A stretch of 64,000 nt of DNA from Hyphomicrobiaceae bacterium (GCA_041397645.1 JAWKWE010000004.1:2542001-2606000); one strand, 5' to 3'. Counted from the first letter of the stretch, positions 17,398 to 26,694 are shown. The notes: generated from the sequence alone by a model not told the origin. Translations and numbers: made by a program.

Positions 17398-18402
17398 TTA
17401 CCCGTTGGGCCGTGGAGCGGCCGCCCGGCGTAACCGGTCGTTGATTGCTTCGCCAAGTCCAATTGCAGGAATTGGCATGACGGCGATGGACGCCGCGCCG
17501 GTTTGATCGAGCTTGCGCAGATAGGCAAAAAGATTGGCTGCGGCCTCGATCAGATCCCCGCGCGGGCTGAGGTTCAAAACGGGACCCGAAGTTTGCGGCA
17601 CGTACGCGCCGAAAGCGAGCAGGGCTTCTCCGGGGACGGGTTCTGATGCGCAGAGCCGCATCTTCGCATTTGGAGCGTAGTGGCTTTCAAGCTGGCCGGG
17701 AGAAGTGGGCTTGACGCTCGTATCTGCGGCGCGATTTAGGTTTGCTCCGAGCACCGCTTCAATCGCGTCTGCGGCAATCGCGCCTGGCCGCAACAAAACC
17801 AAGTCTTCGCCTGTCGCATCGATCACAGTCGATTCCAGGCCGTGCGTGGTCGGACCAGCATCGAGGATCATGGCGACGCGCTCGGCGAGATCTTCCGCGA
17901 CGTGCTGGGCCGTCGTCGCTGTAATCCGCCCAGAGCGATTTGCGGATGGCGCAGCGAGGGGGCGGCCCGTGGCCTTCAAAAGGCCCTGCGCCGCCGGATG
18001 CGCCGGTACGCGCAGCGCAAGCGTGGAGAGCCCCGCCGACGCAAGCTCCGCGACGGGCGCTCCCGGCGCACGTTCGACGACGAGTGTGAGTGGGCCCGGC
18101 CAAAACGCTTTCGCCAATTCCCGCGCGCGCTGAGAAAATATCCCGAGCTGCGCTGCTGCGTCGAGGCTGGAAACATGAATGATCAGCGGATTGAAGCGCG
18201 GACGACCTTTGGCTTCAAAAATGCGCGCCACAGCGTTGGCATTCGTCGCGTCGGCAGCCAGCCCGTAAACGGTCTCCGTCGGAAATGCGACGAGCTGGCC
18301 AGCGCGCAGCAGTTCACCCGCTTGCAACAGACTTGCCTCAGAAATCGCAGCAGGAACGGCAGGCCGCTCTGTGGTTGGTTTGCTCTGCCCGCGATCCGGC
18401 AT
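17398..18402 (-). CDS. tsaC: Threonylcarbamoyl-AMP synthase (Sua5/YciO/YrdC)
   Basis: This enzyme makes threonylcarbamoyl-AMP from threonine, bicarbonate and ATP for the t6A modification at position 37 of ANN-decoding tRNAs. The 334-residue length shows the long Sua5 form: a YrdC domain (about 20-205, with AFPTETVYGLAADATN, KGRPRFNPLIIH and APSANRSGRI) followed by a C-terminal Sua5 domain beginning near SPGQLESHYAPN. It is followed convergently by the glycosyltransferase, with only 6 bases between stops. The region to the divergent enoyl-CoA hydratase start is about 140 bases. Confidence 0.93.
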   Translation of the reverse strand: MPDRGQSKPTTERPAVPAAISEASLLQAGELLRAGQLVAFPTETVYGLAADATNANAVARIFEAKGRPRFNPLIIHVSSLDAAAQLGIFSQRARELAKAFWPGPLTLVVERAPGAPVAELASAGLSTLALRVPAHPAAQGLLKATGRPLAAPSANRSGRITATTAQHVAEDLAERVAMILDAGPTTHGLESTVIDATGEDLVLLRPGAIAADAIEAVLGANLNRAADTSVKPTSPGQLESHYAPNAKMRLCASEPVPGEALLAFGAYVPQTSGPVLNLSPRGDLIEAAANLFAYLRKLDQTGAASIAVMPIPAIGLGEAINDRLRRAAAPRPNG

Positions 18403-18545
18403 AGTCTCTGTTCGTCCTCAGGAGTGTTGTTGAACCGGTTGAGCCGGACCTCTGGCTCCACTAGACGACAATTGCCTCACGCTCAAGCCACACCGCGGGC
18501 TGGGGCCGGAAAGTTGGGGCAAACAGGGCAGAAAGGTGAACGCAG

Positions 18546-19328
18546 ATGGCCGAGGGTATCGATGTTACCAAACAGAACGGGGTGCAGATCATTCGCATCA
18601 ACCGGCCACAGAAGAAGAATGCGCTGACATCGGTAATGTATCGGGAACTGATCTCGGCATTCGATGATGGAGACGCCGATCCTACGGTTTCGGCCCATGT
18701 CGTATTCGGCCTCAAGGGGGTGTTCTGCGCAGGAAACGACATCGGTGAATTTTTGTCTTTTGCGCAGAACGGAGGGATGCCGCTCGAAGCGATCCTGGCG
18801 TTTCTTGGAAAGTTGCCGGTCATCGAGAAGCCCGTCGTTGCCGGCGTGGATGGAATTGCCGTTGGTGTCGGCGTCACGATGCTGAGGCACTTTGATTTGG
18901 TCTATGCGGCGCCTGAATCCTTCTTCTCTACACCGTTTCTCGATCTGGGCCTCGTTCCCGAAGCGGCCTCCAGCCTTCTCATGCCACAGCTTATGGGGCA
19001 TCAGCGCGCGTTTGAATTGCTGGTCCTGGGCGAGCCTTTTTCAGCCGATCGGGCACGCGAATGCGGCCTCATCAACGAAATAGAGCCGAGCAGCGGCCTG
19101 GAGGCGCGTGCGTTGTCGGCCGCGAACCGCCTTGCGCGCAAGCCACCTGAAGCATTGAAGCTGGCGCGCCGGCTTCTGCTCGGAGATCCCAAAGACGTCC
19201 TCGATCGCATCAAGTTGGAGGCGGATCTTTTTCGCGAGCGCCTGACATCGCCGGAAGCCATCGAGGCTTTCCAGGCTTTTGTTGAGAAGCGGGATCCCGA
19301 CTTTTCGAAACTGAAGAAGGCCGACTGA
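18546..19328 (+). CDS. Enoyl-CoA hydratase/isomerase family protein
   Basis: This 260-residue crotonase-fold protein has an oxyanion-hole region HVVFGLKGVFCAGNDIGEF (about residues 50-68) and the second conserved segment VAGVDGIAVGVGVTMLRHFDLVYA. The usual first catalytic Glu of hydratases is replaced in this second segment (Val-Gly-Val-Gly-Val), so it may act as an isomerase or on an unusual acyl-CoA. The RBS GAAAGGTG precedes ATG 18546. The neighbours include an SDR and acyl-CoA enzymes downstream, but the genes are not tightly linked. Confidence 0.85.
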   Translation: MAEGIDVTKQNGVQIIRINRPQKKNALTSVMYRELISAFDDGDADPTVSAHVVFGLKGVFCAGNDIGEFLSFAQNGGMPLEAILAFLGKLPVIEKPVVAGVDGIAVGVGVTMLRHFDLVYAAPESFFSTPFLDLGLVPEAASSLLMPQLMGHQRAFELLVLGEPFSADRARECGLINEIEPSSGLEARALSAANRLARKPPEALKLARRLLLGDPKDVLDRIKLEADLFRERLTSPEAIEAFQAFVEKRDPDFSKLKKAD

Positions 19329-19390
19329 ATATCGCCGCAAAGGCGCGGATCGTTATAGCCAGGACAAAAAAGGCGGTGGGGGAGGCCGGC

Positions 19391-20881
19391 ATGAGAGCAA
19401 AATTCGCGATTTTGACGGCGATGCTTTTCGCAATGCTTTGTACCGGGGAGCTTATCGAAGCCGCGCAAGCCAACTGGCTGACGGCCCTCACAAAGGGCGC
19501 GACCAAGGCCGGGAAGGCCGCAAGCCACACGCATTTGGGTGACATCGGCAAGGCGATCAGCCATGTGCCTCATCTGCCGCCTGGATCACGCGGCGTGGCA
19601 TTGGCCGCGCACGCGACGTCTGATGGACATTGGCAGTTTGCGACCCGTGAAGGAAATGTGTTCACGGCAGCGACGCCGGACGAGATGAAGCGCATGTTGC
19701 CGTCCCTCGTTCCGGATGCGCCGACCGATGGCAAAATGGCGCTCTATCTTTCAGAGGACAGTGCGTTCGCAAATCGCTCCGCGCTCGACAAGCTGCCGGC
19801 TGACGCCGAATTGCACCTGACGACTTCCGAGGGAGCCTTTCCTCTAACACGAGCAGGAGACGGGGCACTGTCGCTGAAACTCAAGCCCAACGTCACGATT
19901 GCGCTTGGCGAACGCGGCATGTTTGAGGAGGCGCTGTCATTTCTGTCGCGTCCGTTGAATAAGTCGAGCATCCGGACGCTCAGCATCGAGCCGGGTGCTA
20001 CAAAGCCGTTGTCCTCCGCGCCCCGCCTTGATCCCGCGAGCAAAGCGCCGGTGGTTGATAAGGTTGCGCCTGAACAGCTTGCTCAATCCCTTCGCGCGTT
20101 GAGGGGGCAGACCGCATTGGTGGTTGGACGTATCGAGAACGGAAAAATCGTGTTCAAGCCGGCGAGCGGCGCAGAGGTGGTGAGCGATTTGGATGGCTTG
20201 CTTGCCGCCGCGCGCGATGCCGACGTCAACCTCGTTTTGCTGAATGCGGATACGCCGCTTCAGCCGGGCGGTCGCAATTGGCTGTGGCAATCCATCGAGG
20301 TCGGCGGCCTCAACGAGGCGATGTCGAAAGCAACCTTCGGGGATTTTCTCGATGCGCTCGGCGCGCACCGGGCCCCGATGCGAGTTTCTGCCACGCCCGA
20401 CGGCTCTGGACGTGTGCGCCTGCAGGCTCAGGCGGAAACGTCGGCAGGTGCGGTCGAGAGCGCGCAGAACGCGCTTTCCGACTTTCTCGGAGACATTACG
20501 GGGAATGTCGTAACCAATGCGGTTGATGTTCACGCCCGCGATGAAAGCCAGCAGAAGGAAATCGACGCGCGGATCATCCCGGGCGTGCCGACGTACATCC
20601 AGTATCCCTATTTGATTGCGGTGTTCCTGGGTGTGCTAGGCTGGGGCGTATCGCGGTCTTGGTGGTCGGCAATCTGGCCGCCGCGCATCCCTCAGGGAGG
20701 CGAGAACTGGGTCGCAGGCAAGTTGAGGGCGCTCCCCAACTTTCTGGCGTTTGTGTTCCTCTTTCTTCCACTGGCCGGAATTCCGGCGTTCGTCTGGCAT
20801 TCTCTCTTTCAGCTCTGGAACATGATCAGTGCGCCGTTCCGCTGGATTGGCCGCCTGATGCGGCGGCGCGTGGAGGTGTAG
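19391..20881 (+). CDS. Exported protein with C-terminal membrane anchor, unknown function
   Basis: This 496-residue protein has an N-terminal signal peptide (FAILTAMLFAMLCTG, cleavage likely near AQA at about residue 30). Its long soluble region of about 350 residues has no recognisable domain. Two hydrophobic segments near the C-terminus (YLIAVFLGVLGWGV and FLAFVFLFLPLAGIPAFVW) precede a basic tail (GRLMRRRVEV). The layout suggests a periplasmic domain anchored to the inner membrane from its C-terminal side. GGTGGGGGAGG precedes ATG 19391; an ATG at 19376 is in frame but lacks an RBS. Repeated segments resemble stretches of one another (LVVGRIENGKIVF, NLVLLNADTPL), which may indicate tandem domains. 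Confidence 0.75.
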   Translation: MRAKFAILTAMLFAMLCTGELIEAAQANWLTALTKGATKAGKAASHTHLGDIGKAISHVPHLPPGSRGVALAAHATSDGHWQFATREGNVFTAATPDEMKRMLPSLVPDAPTDGKMALYLSEDSAFANRSALDKLPADAELHLTTSEGAFPLTRAGDGALSLKLKPNVTIALGERGMFEEALSFLSRPLNKSSIRTLSIEPGATKPLSSAPRLDPASKAPVVDKVAPEQLAQSLRALRGQTALVVGRIENGKIVFKPASGAEVVSDLDGLLAAARDADVNLVLLNADTPLQPGGRNWLWQSIEVGGLNEAMSKATFGDFLDALGAHRAPMRVSATPDGSGRVRLQAQAETSAGAVESAQNALSDFLGDITGNVVTNAVDVHARDESQQKEIDARIIPGVPTYIQYPYLIAVFLGVLGWGVSRSWWSAIWPPRIPQGGENWVAGKLRALPNFLAFVFLFLPLAGIPAFVWHSLFQLWNMISAPFRWIGRLMRRRVEV

Positions 20882-20958
20882 GCAGGCGAGGTGGGCTCGC
20901 ACTTCCCCTCCGAACGGCTTAGACTGACACAAAAACCGTTCAAGGAGAGGAAGCCGCG

Positions 20959-21840
20959 ATGGGATCGCTCAAAGACAAAACCCTGTTCATCACAGGCGCC
21001 AGCCGCGGAATTGGTCTCGCCATTGCTAAGCGCGCCGCGCGTGACGGTGCTCGCGTTGCCATCGTGGCCAAGACCGATATGCCGAACCCCAAGCTCGAAG
21101 GCACGGTGCATTCCGCCGCAGAGGAAATCCGCAATGCGGGCGGGCGCGCATTGCCCATCGTTTGTGACATCCGTGATGAAGATCAGGTGACGCGCGCGGT
21201 GGAGCAGACCGTGGCAGCGTTTGGCGGCATCGACATTTGCGTCAACAACGCCTCGGCGATTTCTTTGACGCCGATCGAGAAGACGGAGATCAAGCGTTTC
21301 GATCTCATGTTCCAGATCAACACGCGCGGTACGTTCATGGTCTCCAAGGCCTGTCTACCGCACCTCAAGCGCGCTCAGAATCCGCATATTGTGATGCTAT
21401 CTCCGCCTCTCGATATGAGCGCGCGTTGGTTCTCCGGCCATGTCGCCTATTCAATTGCCAAGTACGGTATGAGCCTGTGCGTGCTTGGCCTCGCGGACGA
21501 GTTAAAGAAGGATGGTGTTGCGGTTAACGCCCTGTGGCCACGCTCTACAATCGCGACGGCCGCTATCCGTAATATTCTGGGTGGAGATCGTCTGATGAGT
21601 ATGAGCCGGAAGCCCGACATTATCGCAGATGCCGCCCATATTCTCTTTCAGCAGCCCGCAAAGACCTTTACTGGTCAGTTTCTCATCGACGATACATTTT
21701 TGCACAAGGTTGGCGGCATCACCGATTTCGAAGCCTATCGGATCGATCCTTCGAAGCCCTTGGCGCCTGATTTTTTCGTGCCCGCCGACAGCGTCCCTCC
21801 GCCCGGCGTGGTGCTCGCTCGCCTGTCGGAATTAGGGTGA
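20959..21840 (+). CDS. SDR family oxidoreductase (HSDL2-like)
   Basis: This 293-residue short-chain dehydrogenase has the NAD(P) loop TGASRGIGLAIA (about 13-24), the NNAS motif (NNASAIS) and an active-site YSIAK. The length and the segment KTDMPNPKLEGTVHSAAEEI are typical of the hydroxysteroid-dehydrogenase-like 2 group, which acts on lipids or acyl-CoA derivatives. A good RBS (CAAGGAGAGG) precedes ATG 20959. The catalytic Ser region reads VMLSPPLDM, matching that group. It stands between the membrane-anchored protein and the HDAC-like gene. Confidence 0.9.
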   Translation: MGSLKDKTLFITGASRGIGLAIAKRAARDGARVAIVAKTDMPNPKLEGTVHSAAEEIRNAGGRALPIVCDIRDEDQVTRAVEQTVAAFGGIDICVNNASAISLTPIEKTEIKRFDLMFQINTRGTFMVSKACLPHLKRAQNPHIVMLSPPLDMSARWFSGHVAYSIAKYGMSLCVLGLADELKKDGVAVNALWPRSTIATAAIRNILGGDRLMSMSRKPDIIADAAHILFQQPAKTFTGQFLIDDTFLHKVGGITDFEAYRIDPSKPLAPDFFVPADSVPPPGVVLARLSELG

Positions 21841-21941
21841 AGGCGGCCGAGCGATGCGAAATGTCTTGGCGGCTGCGTCTTCTGGCGTAGTATGGAAAGA
21901 AAACGCTCCCAGGGACAAACGCATCCGGACCGGCACGACGA

Positions 21942-22886
21942 ATGACTACCGTCCTCATCACGCATCCATCTTTTCTCAAGCATGATACCGGCGAATATCA
22001 TCCCGAGCGACCTGATCGCATGCGCGCGATAGATCGCATACTTGGGCATGAGATCTACAATGCGCTGGAGCGACGGGAGGCGCCGTTACGCGAGGATGCG
22101 CAAGAGGCTATCCGGCGCGTGCATCCGGGAAACTACTACGACTCACTCGAAGCCAAGCGTCCTGCTCCTGGCGCGCCGTCCATTCATCTCGATGAAGACA
22201 CGATCATGTCGGAAGGCACGTGGGAAGCGGCCCTGCGCGCGGTGGGTGCTGGACTTGACGCGGTTGATCTCGTCATGAACGAGCAGGCGGCCAATGTTTT
22301 CTGCCAGGTTCGTCCGCCGGGGCACCATGCAGAGAGCAATGTTGCGATGGGGTTCTGCCTTTTTGCGAATGCCGCCATCGCAGCGAACTATGCGCGTGCG
22401 AAACACGGTGCTGAGCGAATTGCAGTGGTTGATTTCGATGTTCACCACGGCAATGGCACGCAGCAGATATTCTGGTCGGACCGGGACTTGTTCTACGGCT
22501 CGACGCATCAGATGCCGCTGTTTCCGGGCACCGGTGCACTGAACGAGACAGGCGTCGGCAATATCTTCAACGCACCGTTGCGCGAAGGCGACGGGCGAGA
22601 AAAGTTCGAGATGGCGTTCCGCGAGCGAATTTTGGGGCCTCTGCGGAATTTTTCGCCTGATCTGATTATTATTTCTGCAGGATTCGACGCCCACAAGAAC
22701 GATCCACTGGGCGGATTGGAATTGGTCGAAGCCGATTATATGTGGGCAACCGAGCAACTCGCCGATATTGCGGATCGTCAGGCGGGCGGGCGCATTGTGT
22801 CGATGCTCGAGGGCGGTTATGACCTCGCGGGACTAGCCCGGTCCGTCGCCGTCCACGTCAAGACGCTGATGGATGCGGGCGCGTGA
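21942..22886 (+). CDS. Histone deacetylase family protein (acetylpolyamine/acetoin-utilisation type)
   Basis: This 314-residue metal-dependent deacetylase removes acyl groups from amine or polyamine substrates. The family motifs are complete: HPERPDRM, the catalytic RPPGHHAE with its His pair, the metal ligands in DFDVHHGNGTQ (Asp and His) and the late ISAGFDAHKNDPLG with the third ligand, then GGYD near the end. It is followed after 28 bases by xseB, and I recall the same pairing from other Rhizobiales. No acetoin genes are near. Confidence 0.92.
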   Translation: MTTVLITHPSFLKHDTGEYHPERPDRMRAIDRILGHEIYNALERREAPLREDAQEAIRRVHPGNYYDSLEAKRPAPGAPSIHLDEDTIMSEGTWEAALRAVGAGLDAVDLVMNEQAANVFCQVRPPGHHAESNVAMGFCLFANAAIAANYARAKHGAERIAVVDFDVHHGNGTQQIFWSDRDLFYGSTHQMPLFPGTGALNETGVGNIFNAPLREGDGREKFEMAFRERILGPLRNFSPDLIIISAGFDAHKNDPLGGLELVEADYMWATEQLADIADRQAGGRIVSMLEGGYDLAGLARSVAVHVKTLMDAGA

Positions 22887-22914
22887 TTGGCGTCAGCCCC
22901 GAGAGATCGAAGAC

Positions 22915-23184
22915 ATGAATACGACAGCAAAGCCTGCGCGCAACCATGCCGATATCAAGGAGATGAGCTTTGAGCGTGCGCTCAAGGAGCTTGAGCAGAT
23001 CGTCGGCCGTCTCGAACGCGGCGATGTGGAACTGGAAGAGTCGATTGCCATTTACGAACGCGGCGAGGCCTTGCGCGATCACTGCGATCGGCTTTTGAAG
23101 CAAGCGGAGGCAAAGGTCGAAAAGCTCACCTTCGGTGCAGATGGTCGCCCGCGGGGCACTGAGCCGCTCGACCCCGGTGCGTGA
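22915..23184 (+). CDS. xseB: Exodeoxyribonuclease VII small subunit
   Basis: XseB is the small subunit that assembles around XseA to make exonuclease VII, which degrades single-stranded DNA. The 89-residue protein contains the family signature SFERALKELEQIVGRLERGD followed by LEESIAIYERG, forming two helices. The ATG at 22915 gives the usual short N-terminus; an earlier in-frame start at 22873 would overlap the HDAC-like gene. It ends before the bidirectional terminator at 23209-23243. The large subunit is not in the window. Confidence 0.93.
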   Translation: MNTTAKPARNHADIKEMSFERALKELEQIVGRLERGDVELEESIAIYERGEALRDHCDRLLKQAEAKVEKLTFGADGRPRGTEPLDPGA

Positions 23185-23208
23185 AATCATATCGAGCGAA
23201 ATATAAGA

Positions 23209-23243
23209 AAGCGGCTCGGTTCACCTCGAACCGAGCCGCTTTT
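23209..23243. terminator. Bidirectional rho-independent terminator
   Basis: A perfect 13-base stem (23209-23221 with 23229-23241) and a 7-base loop CACCTCG separate convergent xseB and the acyl-CoA ligase. The plus-strand side ends in TTTT (23240-23243). On the minus strand it is followed by TTCTTATAT, so it may serve both genes. Confidence 0.85.
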
Positions 23244-23275
23244 GCTTTGGCTGTGCGCGTTGTCGTGGAGCGCCC

Positions 23276-24907
23276 TTATGAAGCTTCTTTTGCCATCTCG
23301 CGAAGCTTGAATTTCTGGATCTTGCCCGTCGAGGTCTTCGGCACTTCAGTGAAGATGACATGACGAGGTACTTTGTAGCGCGCCAGCCCTTGTCGGCACC
23401 ATTCGATGATCTCATCAGCAGTCGCCGACGAGCCAGGCCGTAGTTCGACGAAGGCGCACGGCGTCTCGCCCCACTTTTCGTCTTCCTTGGCGACGACCGC
23501 GCAGAATGCGACGGCGGGATGCTTGTAAAGCACGTCCTCCACCTCGATGGAGGATATGTTTTCGCCGCCGGAGATGATGATGTCCTTGGAGCGATCCTTG
23601 AGCTGGACATATCCATCGGGATACAGAACGCCGAGGTCGCCGGAGTGGAAGTAGCCGCCGGCAAAAGCATCTTCCGTGGCCTTCTTGTTCTTAAGGTATC
23701 CCTTCATCACGTTGTTGCCCCGGAACATGACTTCGCCAAGCGTTTCGCCGTCGGCAGGCACGACTTGCATCGTCTCCGGGTTCATCACCGTGAGTTCCTC
23801 AAGGGTGACGTAGCGCACGCCCTGACGCCCCTTTTTGGCGGTGATTTCTTCCTTGGGCAGCGCGTTCCAGGCGTCGTTCCATTCGTTGATGGTTGCCGGG
23901 CCGTAGGTTTCGGTGAGACCATAAAGATGTGTCAGCTTGAAGCCAGCTTCCGTCATGGCGGACAGAACAGCAGCTGGTGGCGGCGCGGCGGCGTGGTTGA
24001 AGGATACGGTGTGCGTGATCTGCCGCTTCTCATCGGGGTTGGCATTCAGCAGCGTGGCCATGACGATTGGCGCGCCGGAAAGATTGGTGACGTGGTGATC
24101 GACAATGGCATCGAAAATCGCCTTGGCGCGAACCCAACGCAGACAGACGTGTGTGCCGCCCATCATGGTAACGGACCACGGGAAGCACCAGCCGTTGCAG
24201 TGGAACATCGGTAGCGTCCACAGGTAGACCGGGTGGATCGCCATGCCGGTTTCGATGCTGTTGGCGTAGCACATCAATGCCGCGCCGCGGTGATGGTAGA
24301 CCACGCCCTTCGGATTGCCCGTCGTGCCGGACGTGTAGTTGAGCGAGATGGCATCCCATTCGTCGTCCGGCCAATGCCATCTGTAGTTTTTGTCGCCCGC
24401 CGACACGAACGCATCATAGTCGAGGTCTGAACTCGCCGGATTGGTCTGCGGGTATTCTGTGTCGTTGTAGTCGATAATGAGAGGCTTCACGTTCGCTAGG
24501 GCGAGAGCCTCCTGCATCACCGGCTGGAACTCTCGGTCCACGATGACGATCTTGCTCTCTGCATGATCGAGCTGGAATGCGACGATGGCGGCGTCGAGAC
24601 GCGTGTTGATCGAATGGAGAACCGCGCCGGTCATGGGTACGCCGAAGTGGGCTTCCAGCATGGCCGGTGTGTTGGACAGCATCACCGAGACGGTGTCGCC
24701 CTTGCCTATGCCGCGCTGCGCGAGCGCCGAGGCGAGCTGACGTGCACGATCATAGAACTCGGCATAGGTGATGCGTTGTGCCCCGTGAATGATGGCCGTT
24801 TGCTGCGGATAGACGGCGGCCGAGCGCTCCAGGAATGTCAGCGGTGTCAACGGCTGATAGTTAGCAGCGTTCTTGCCGAGGTCTTGTTCGTAGGGGTTAA
24901 CGGCCAT
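23276..24907 (-). CDS. AMP-dependent acyl-CoA synthetase (DmdB/medium-long chain type)
   Basis: This 543-residue adenylate-forming enzyme activates a carboxylic acid with ATP and CoA. The motifs are the P-loop-like YTSGTTGNPKGVVY (about 180-193), the aromatic LYGLTETYGP (about 310-320), the adenylate site GYFHSGDLGVLYPDGY and the catalytic Lys in TSTGKIQKFKLRE near the end. The N-terminus (NPYEQDLGKNAANYQPLTP) is the form shared with fatty-acid ligases and with methylmercaptopropionate-CoA ligase DmdB; sequence alone does not separate these. It stands alone, transcribed toward the terminator it shares with xseB. Confidence 0.9.
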   Translation of the reverse strand: MAVNPYEQDLGKNAANYQPLTPLTFLERSAAVYPQQTAIIHGAQRITYAEFYDRARQLASALAQRGIGKGDTVSVMLSNTPAMLEAHFGVPMTGAVLHSINTRLDAAIVAFQLDHAESKIVIVDREFQPVMQEALALANVKPLIIDYNDTEYPQTNPASSDLDYDAFVSAGDKNYRWHWPDDEWDAISLNYTSGTTGNPKGVVYHHRGAALMCYANSIETGMAIHPVYLWTLPMFHCNGWCFPWSVTMMGGTHVCLRWVRAKAIFDAIVDHHVTNLSGAPIVMATLLNANPDEKRQITHTVSFNHAAAPPPAAVLSAMTEAGFKLTHLYGLTETYGPATINEWNDAWNALPKEEITAKKGRQGVRYVTLEELTVMNPETMQVVPADGETLGEVMFRGNNVMKGYLKNKKATEDAFAGGYFHSGDLGVLYPDGYVQLKDRSKDIIISGGENISSIEVEDVLYKHPAVAFCAVVAKEDEKWGETPCAFVELRPGSSATADEIIEWCRQGLARYKVPRHVIFTEVPKTSTGKIQKFKLREMAKEAS

Positions 24908-25047
24908 TGGGGCGCCCTTCGTCTTAGCGGAGATTGTTTCTCAAGGAAAATTCCAGAAATTTCCGTGGGACGCTAGCGAAAGGCGACGAAGGCTTCAACT
25001 CGGGAATTGGTTGATAGGCTGAATAGTCAAGGTCTTGTGGACGGGCG

Positions 25048-25069
25048 GGCGGGCGTAAGTGCGCCCGCC
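25048..25069 (-). terminator. GC-rich hairpin downstream of the DUF1013 gene
   Basis: An 8-base stem GGCGGGCG/CGCCCGCC with a 6-base loop lies about 65 bases past the stop at 25136. There is no T run on either side, so it may only be an mRNA 3' end structure. Confidence 0.35.
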
Positions 25070-25135
25070 TTCGCAAGTAACCGTGTCCGTAGGCTCTTTG
25101 CCATCCGGTCGCCCCGTGTCCGCTCGTCGGAACGA

Positions 25136-25918
25136 TTATTCGTCCTCGTCCTGATCGGCGTCTTTCTTGGAGGACATCTCTTTGAGCTTGGCGAAGACGC
25201 GGGCCTGCTCTTCCTCCGGCGTCTCCTCCTGCTCCTCGGCCGAGGGCTTGGGGGAAACGATAGTGGCCATTCCGGCTGGAACTGCGTCCTCGGCGGTCTC
25301 TTCAGCGCCCGCCGTGGTTTCCTCGGTGGACAGGAGCGTGCCGGCCTTCTCGCGATCCTTCATCGCCTCCTTACGCTCGCGCTCCATGCGCCGGGCGGCT
25401 TTCTTGACTTCGGCGTCGAGATCAAGCTGCGAGCAAAGTCCCAAGGTCACAGGATCCTGCGGGGTCAGTTGCGCGGAATTCCAGTGCGTGCGGTCGCGGA
25501 TCTGGCCGATGGTCGGCTTTGTGGTTCCGACAAGGCGCATGATCTGGCTGTCTTTCAGTTCAGCATGGTTGCGCAGCAGCCAGAGCACGGCGTTCGGGCG
25601 GTCGTGCCTGCGCGAGACCGGCGTATAACGCGGGCCTTTGCGAGTTTGCGCCTGCGGCGGAAGCTCCACCTTGCTTTCAGCCAGCACGAGCTTGTGCGAA
25701 TGGTCTTTCTCGGCGCGCGCAATTTCTTCGCGGGTGAGCTGGCTGGACGTCACCGGGTCCATGCCTTTGATGCCCTGAGCGACGTCGCCATCGGCGATGC
25801 CTTTGACCTCCAGCGGATGCAGGCCGCAAAATTCGGCGATCTGATCGAAGGACAGCGCTGTATTCTCCACCAACCAGACGGCGGTGGCTTTGGGCATAAG
25901 GGGACGGCGTGCGCTCAT
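25136..25918 (-). CDS. DUF1013 family protein, cell-cycle transcriptional regulator TrcR-like
   Basis: This 260-residue protein carries the DUF1013 region (about residues 8-170). Two similar helix-turn-helix-like halves are visible: VWLVENTALSFDQIAEFCGLH, which is followed by a helix, and VLWLLRNHAELKDSQIMRLVG, with TTKPTIGQI after it. The family is largely confined to alphaproteobacteria and is annotated as TrcR, a cell-cycle transcription regulator; I rely on memory for that name. The C-terminal 90 residues are charged and low in complexity (Glu/Ala-rich). The ATG at 25918 is chosen for its GGAG upstream; the open frame extends to 26023. Its region with the divergent MaoC gene is about 340 bases. 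Confidence 0.85.
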   Translation of the reverse strand: MSARRPLMPKATAVWLVENTALSFDQIAEFCGLHPLEVKGIADGDVAQGIKGMDPVTSSQLTREEIARAEKDHSHKLVLAESKVELPPQAQTRKGPRYTPVSRRHDRPNAVLWLLRNHAELKDSQIMRLVGTTKPTIGQIRDRTHWNSAQLTPQDPVTLGLCSQLDLDAEVKKAARRMERERKEAMKDREKAGTLLSTEETTAGAEETAEDAVPAGMATIVSPKPSAEEQEETPEEEQARVFAKLKEMSSKKDADQDEDE

Positions 25919-26256
25919 GTAAGTTTTCTCCGGCCCTTCGCACCCGCTAGGGAACAAAGGTAGCTTATCAAGGAAGCTCAAGTTTAAGGGATCAAGAGGG
26001 CTTATACCCCTGACCAAGCCCAAGGCGCAACCTTAGAATGCGCAAATTCTGGGCCGGGTGCCCACCGTGCGAGCTTCAACCGCCCGTGAGGCAGCCAGCG
26101 GGACCTATTGTCCTTGCGGGATAAAAATGCCGCTTCAACATGTTGCGAGCTAAATCGCGGGGGGATAGTGTCCGCCGCGCCGTCTCGTCGCCTTGCGGGC
26201 GAATGGGCCAAGTGGCCTGCAGAAACGATCGGCCGAGAGCAAAAGGAAAGAACGCG
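25919..26256. other. Divergent intergenic region between the TrcR-like and MaoC genes
   Basis: These 338 bases separate two divergent genes and must hold both promoters. I see no stable hairpin, RNA gene or credible small reading frame. In-frame extensions of both neighbours run into it, but start choice by RBS excludes them. Confidence 0.6.
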
Positions 26257-26694
26257 ATGCTGGCGACTGCGGGTACAACCCAATATTTCGAGGATCTCAA
26301 GGTCGGCCAGGAAGCGTCCATGTCGCGGGTGGTTAGCGAGGCTGACATTGTGGCCTATGCGGCCTTGTCGGGCGACTACAACCCCGTTCATCTCGATCCC
26401 GATTATGCCGCGCGGACCGTGTTCAAGGAACGCATCGCGCACGGCATCCTTTCGGCGGGCTACATATCGGCGCTGTTCGGCATGAAGCTGCCCGGACCCG
26501 GCTCGATCTACATTTCCCAGACGCTGACCTTTAAGGGGCCCGTCAAGATCGACGACCGCGTCGAGACGACGGTTCGTCTCATCGAGCTCATTCCCGAGAA
26601 GAAGCGTGCGAAGTTCGACTGCATGTGCATGGTCAACGGCAAGCCGGTACTAACGGGTGAAGCCGTCTTGATGGTGCCCGGCCGTCCGGCCTGA
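26257..26694 (+). CDS. MaoC family dehydratase (R-specific enoyl-CoA hydratase-like)
   Basis: This 145-residue hot-dog-fold protein hydrates enoyl-CoA with R stereochemistry. The catalytic motif is seen as DYNPVHLDPDYA (Asp and His, about residues 45-56), followed by ERIAHGILSAGYISALF. These features are typical of PhaJ-like and MaoC-like hydratases. ATG 26257 is preferred, with AAAGGAAAG about ten bases upstream; the longer frame from 26140 lacks family likeness. It precedes ribF by about 80 bases, probably not functionally linked. Confidence 0.9.
   Translation: MLATAGTTQYFEDLKVGQEASMSRVVSEADIVAYAALSGDYNPVHLDPDYAARTVFKERIAHGILSAGYISALFGMKLPGPGSIYISQTLTFKGPVKIDDRVETTVRLIELIPEKKRAKFDCMCMVNGKPVLTGEAVLMVPGRPA

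Noticed and set aside
25007..25963. 318-codon plus-strand open frame opposite the DUF1013 gene
   Set aside because: It lies antisense to a gene with clear family motifs and its translation has no recognisable feature; it is a by-product of high GC.
18546..26694. A single fatty-acid degradation island made of hydratase, SDR, acyl-CoA ligase and MaoC genes
   Set aside because: The genes lie on both strands with unrelated genes and a bidirectional terminator between them, so they are not one operon.
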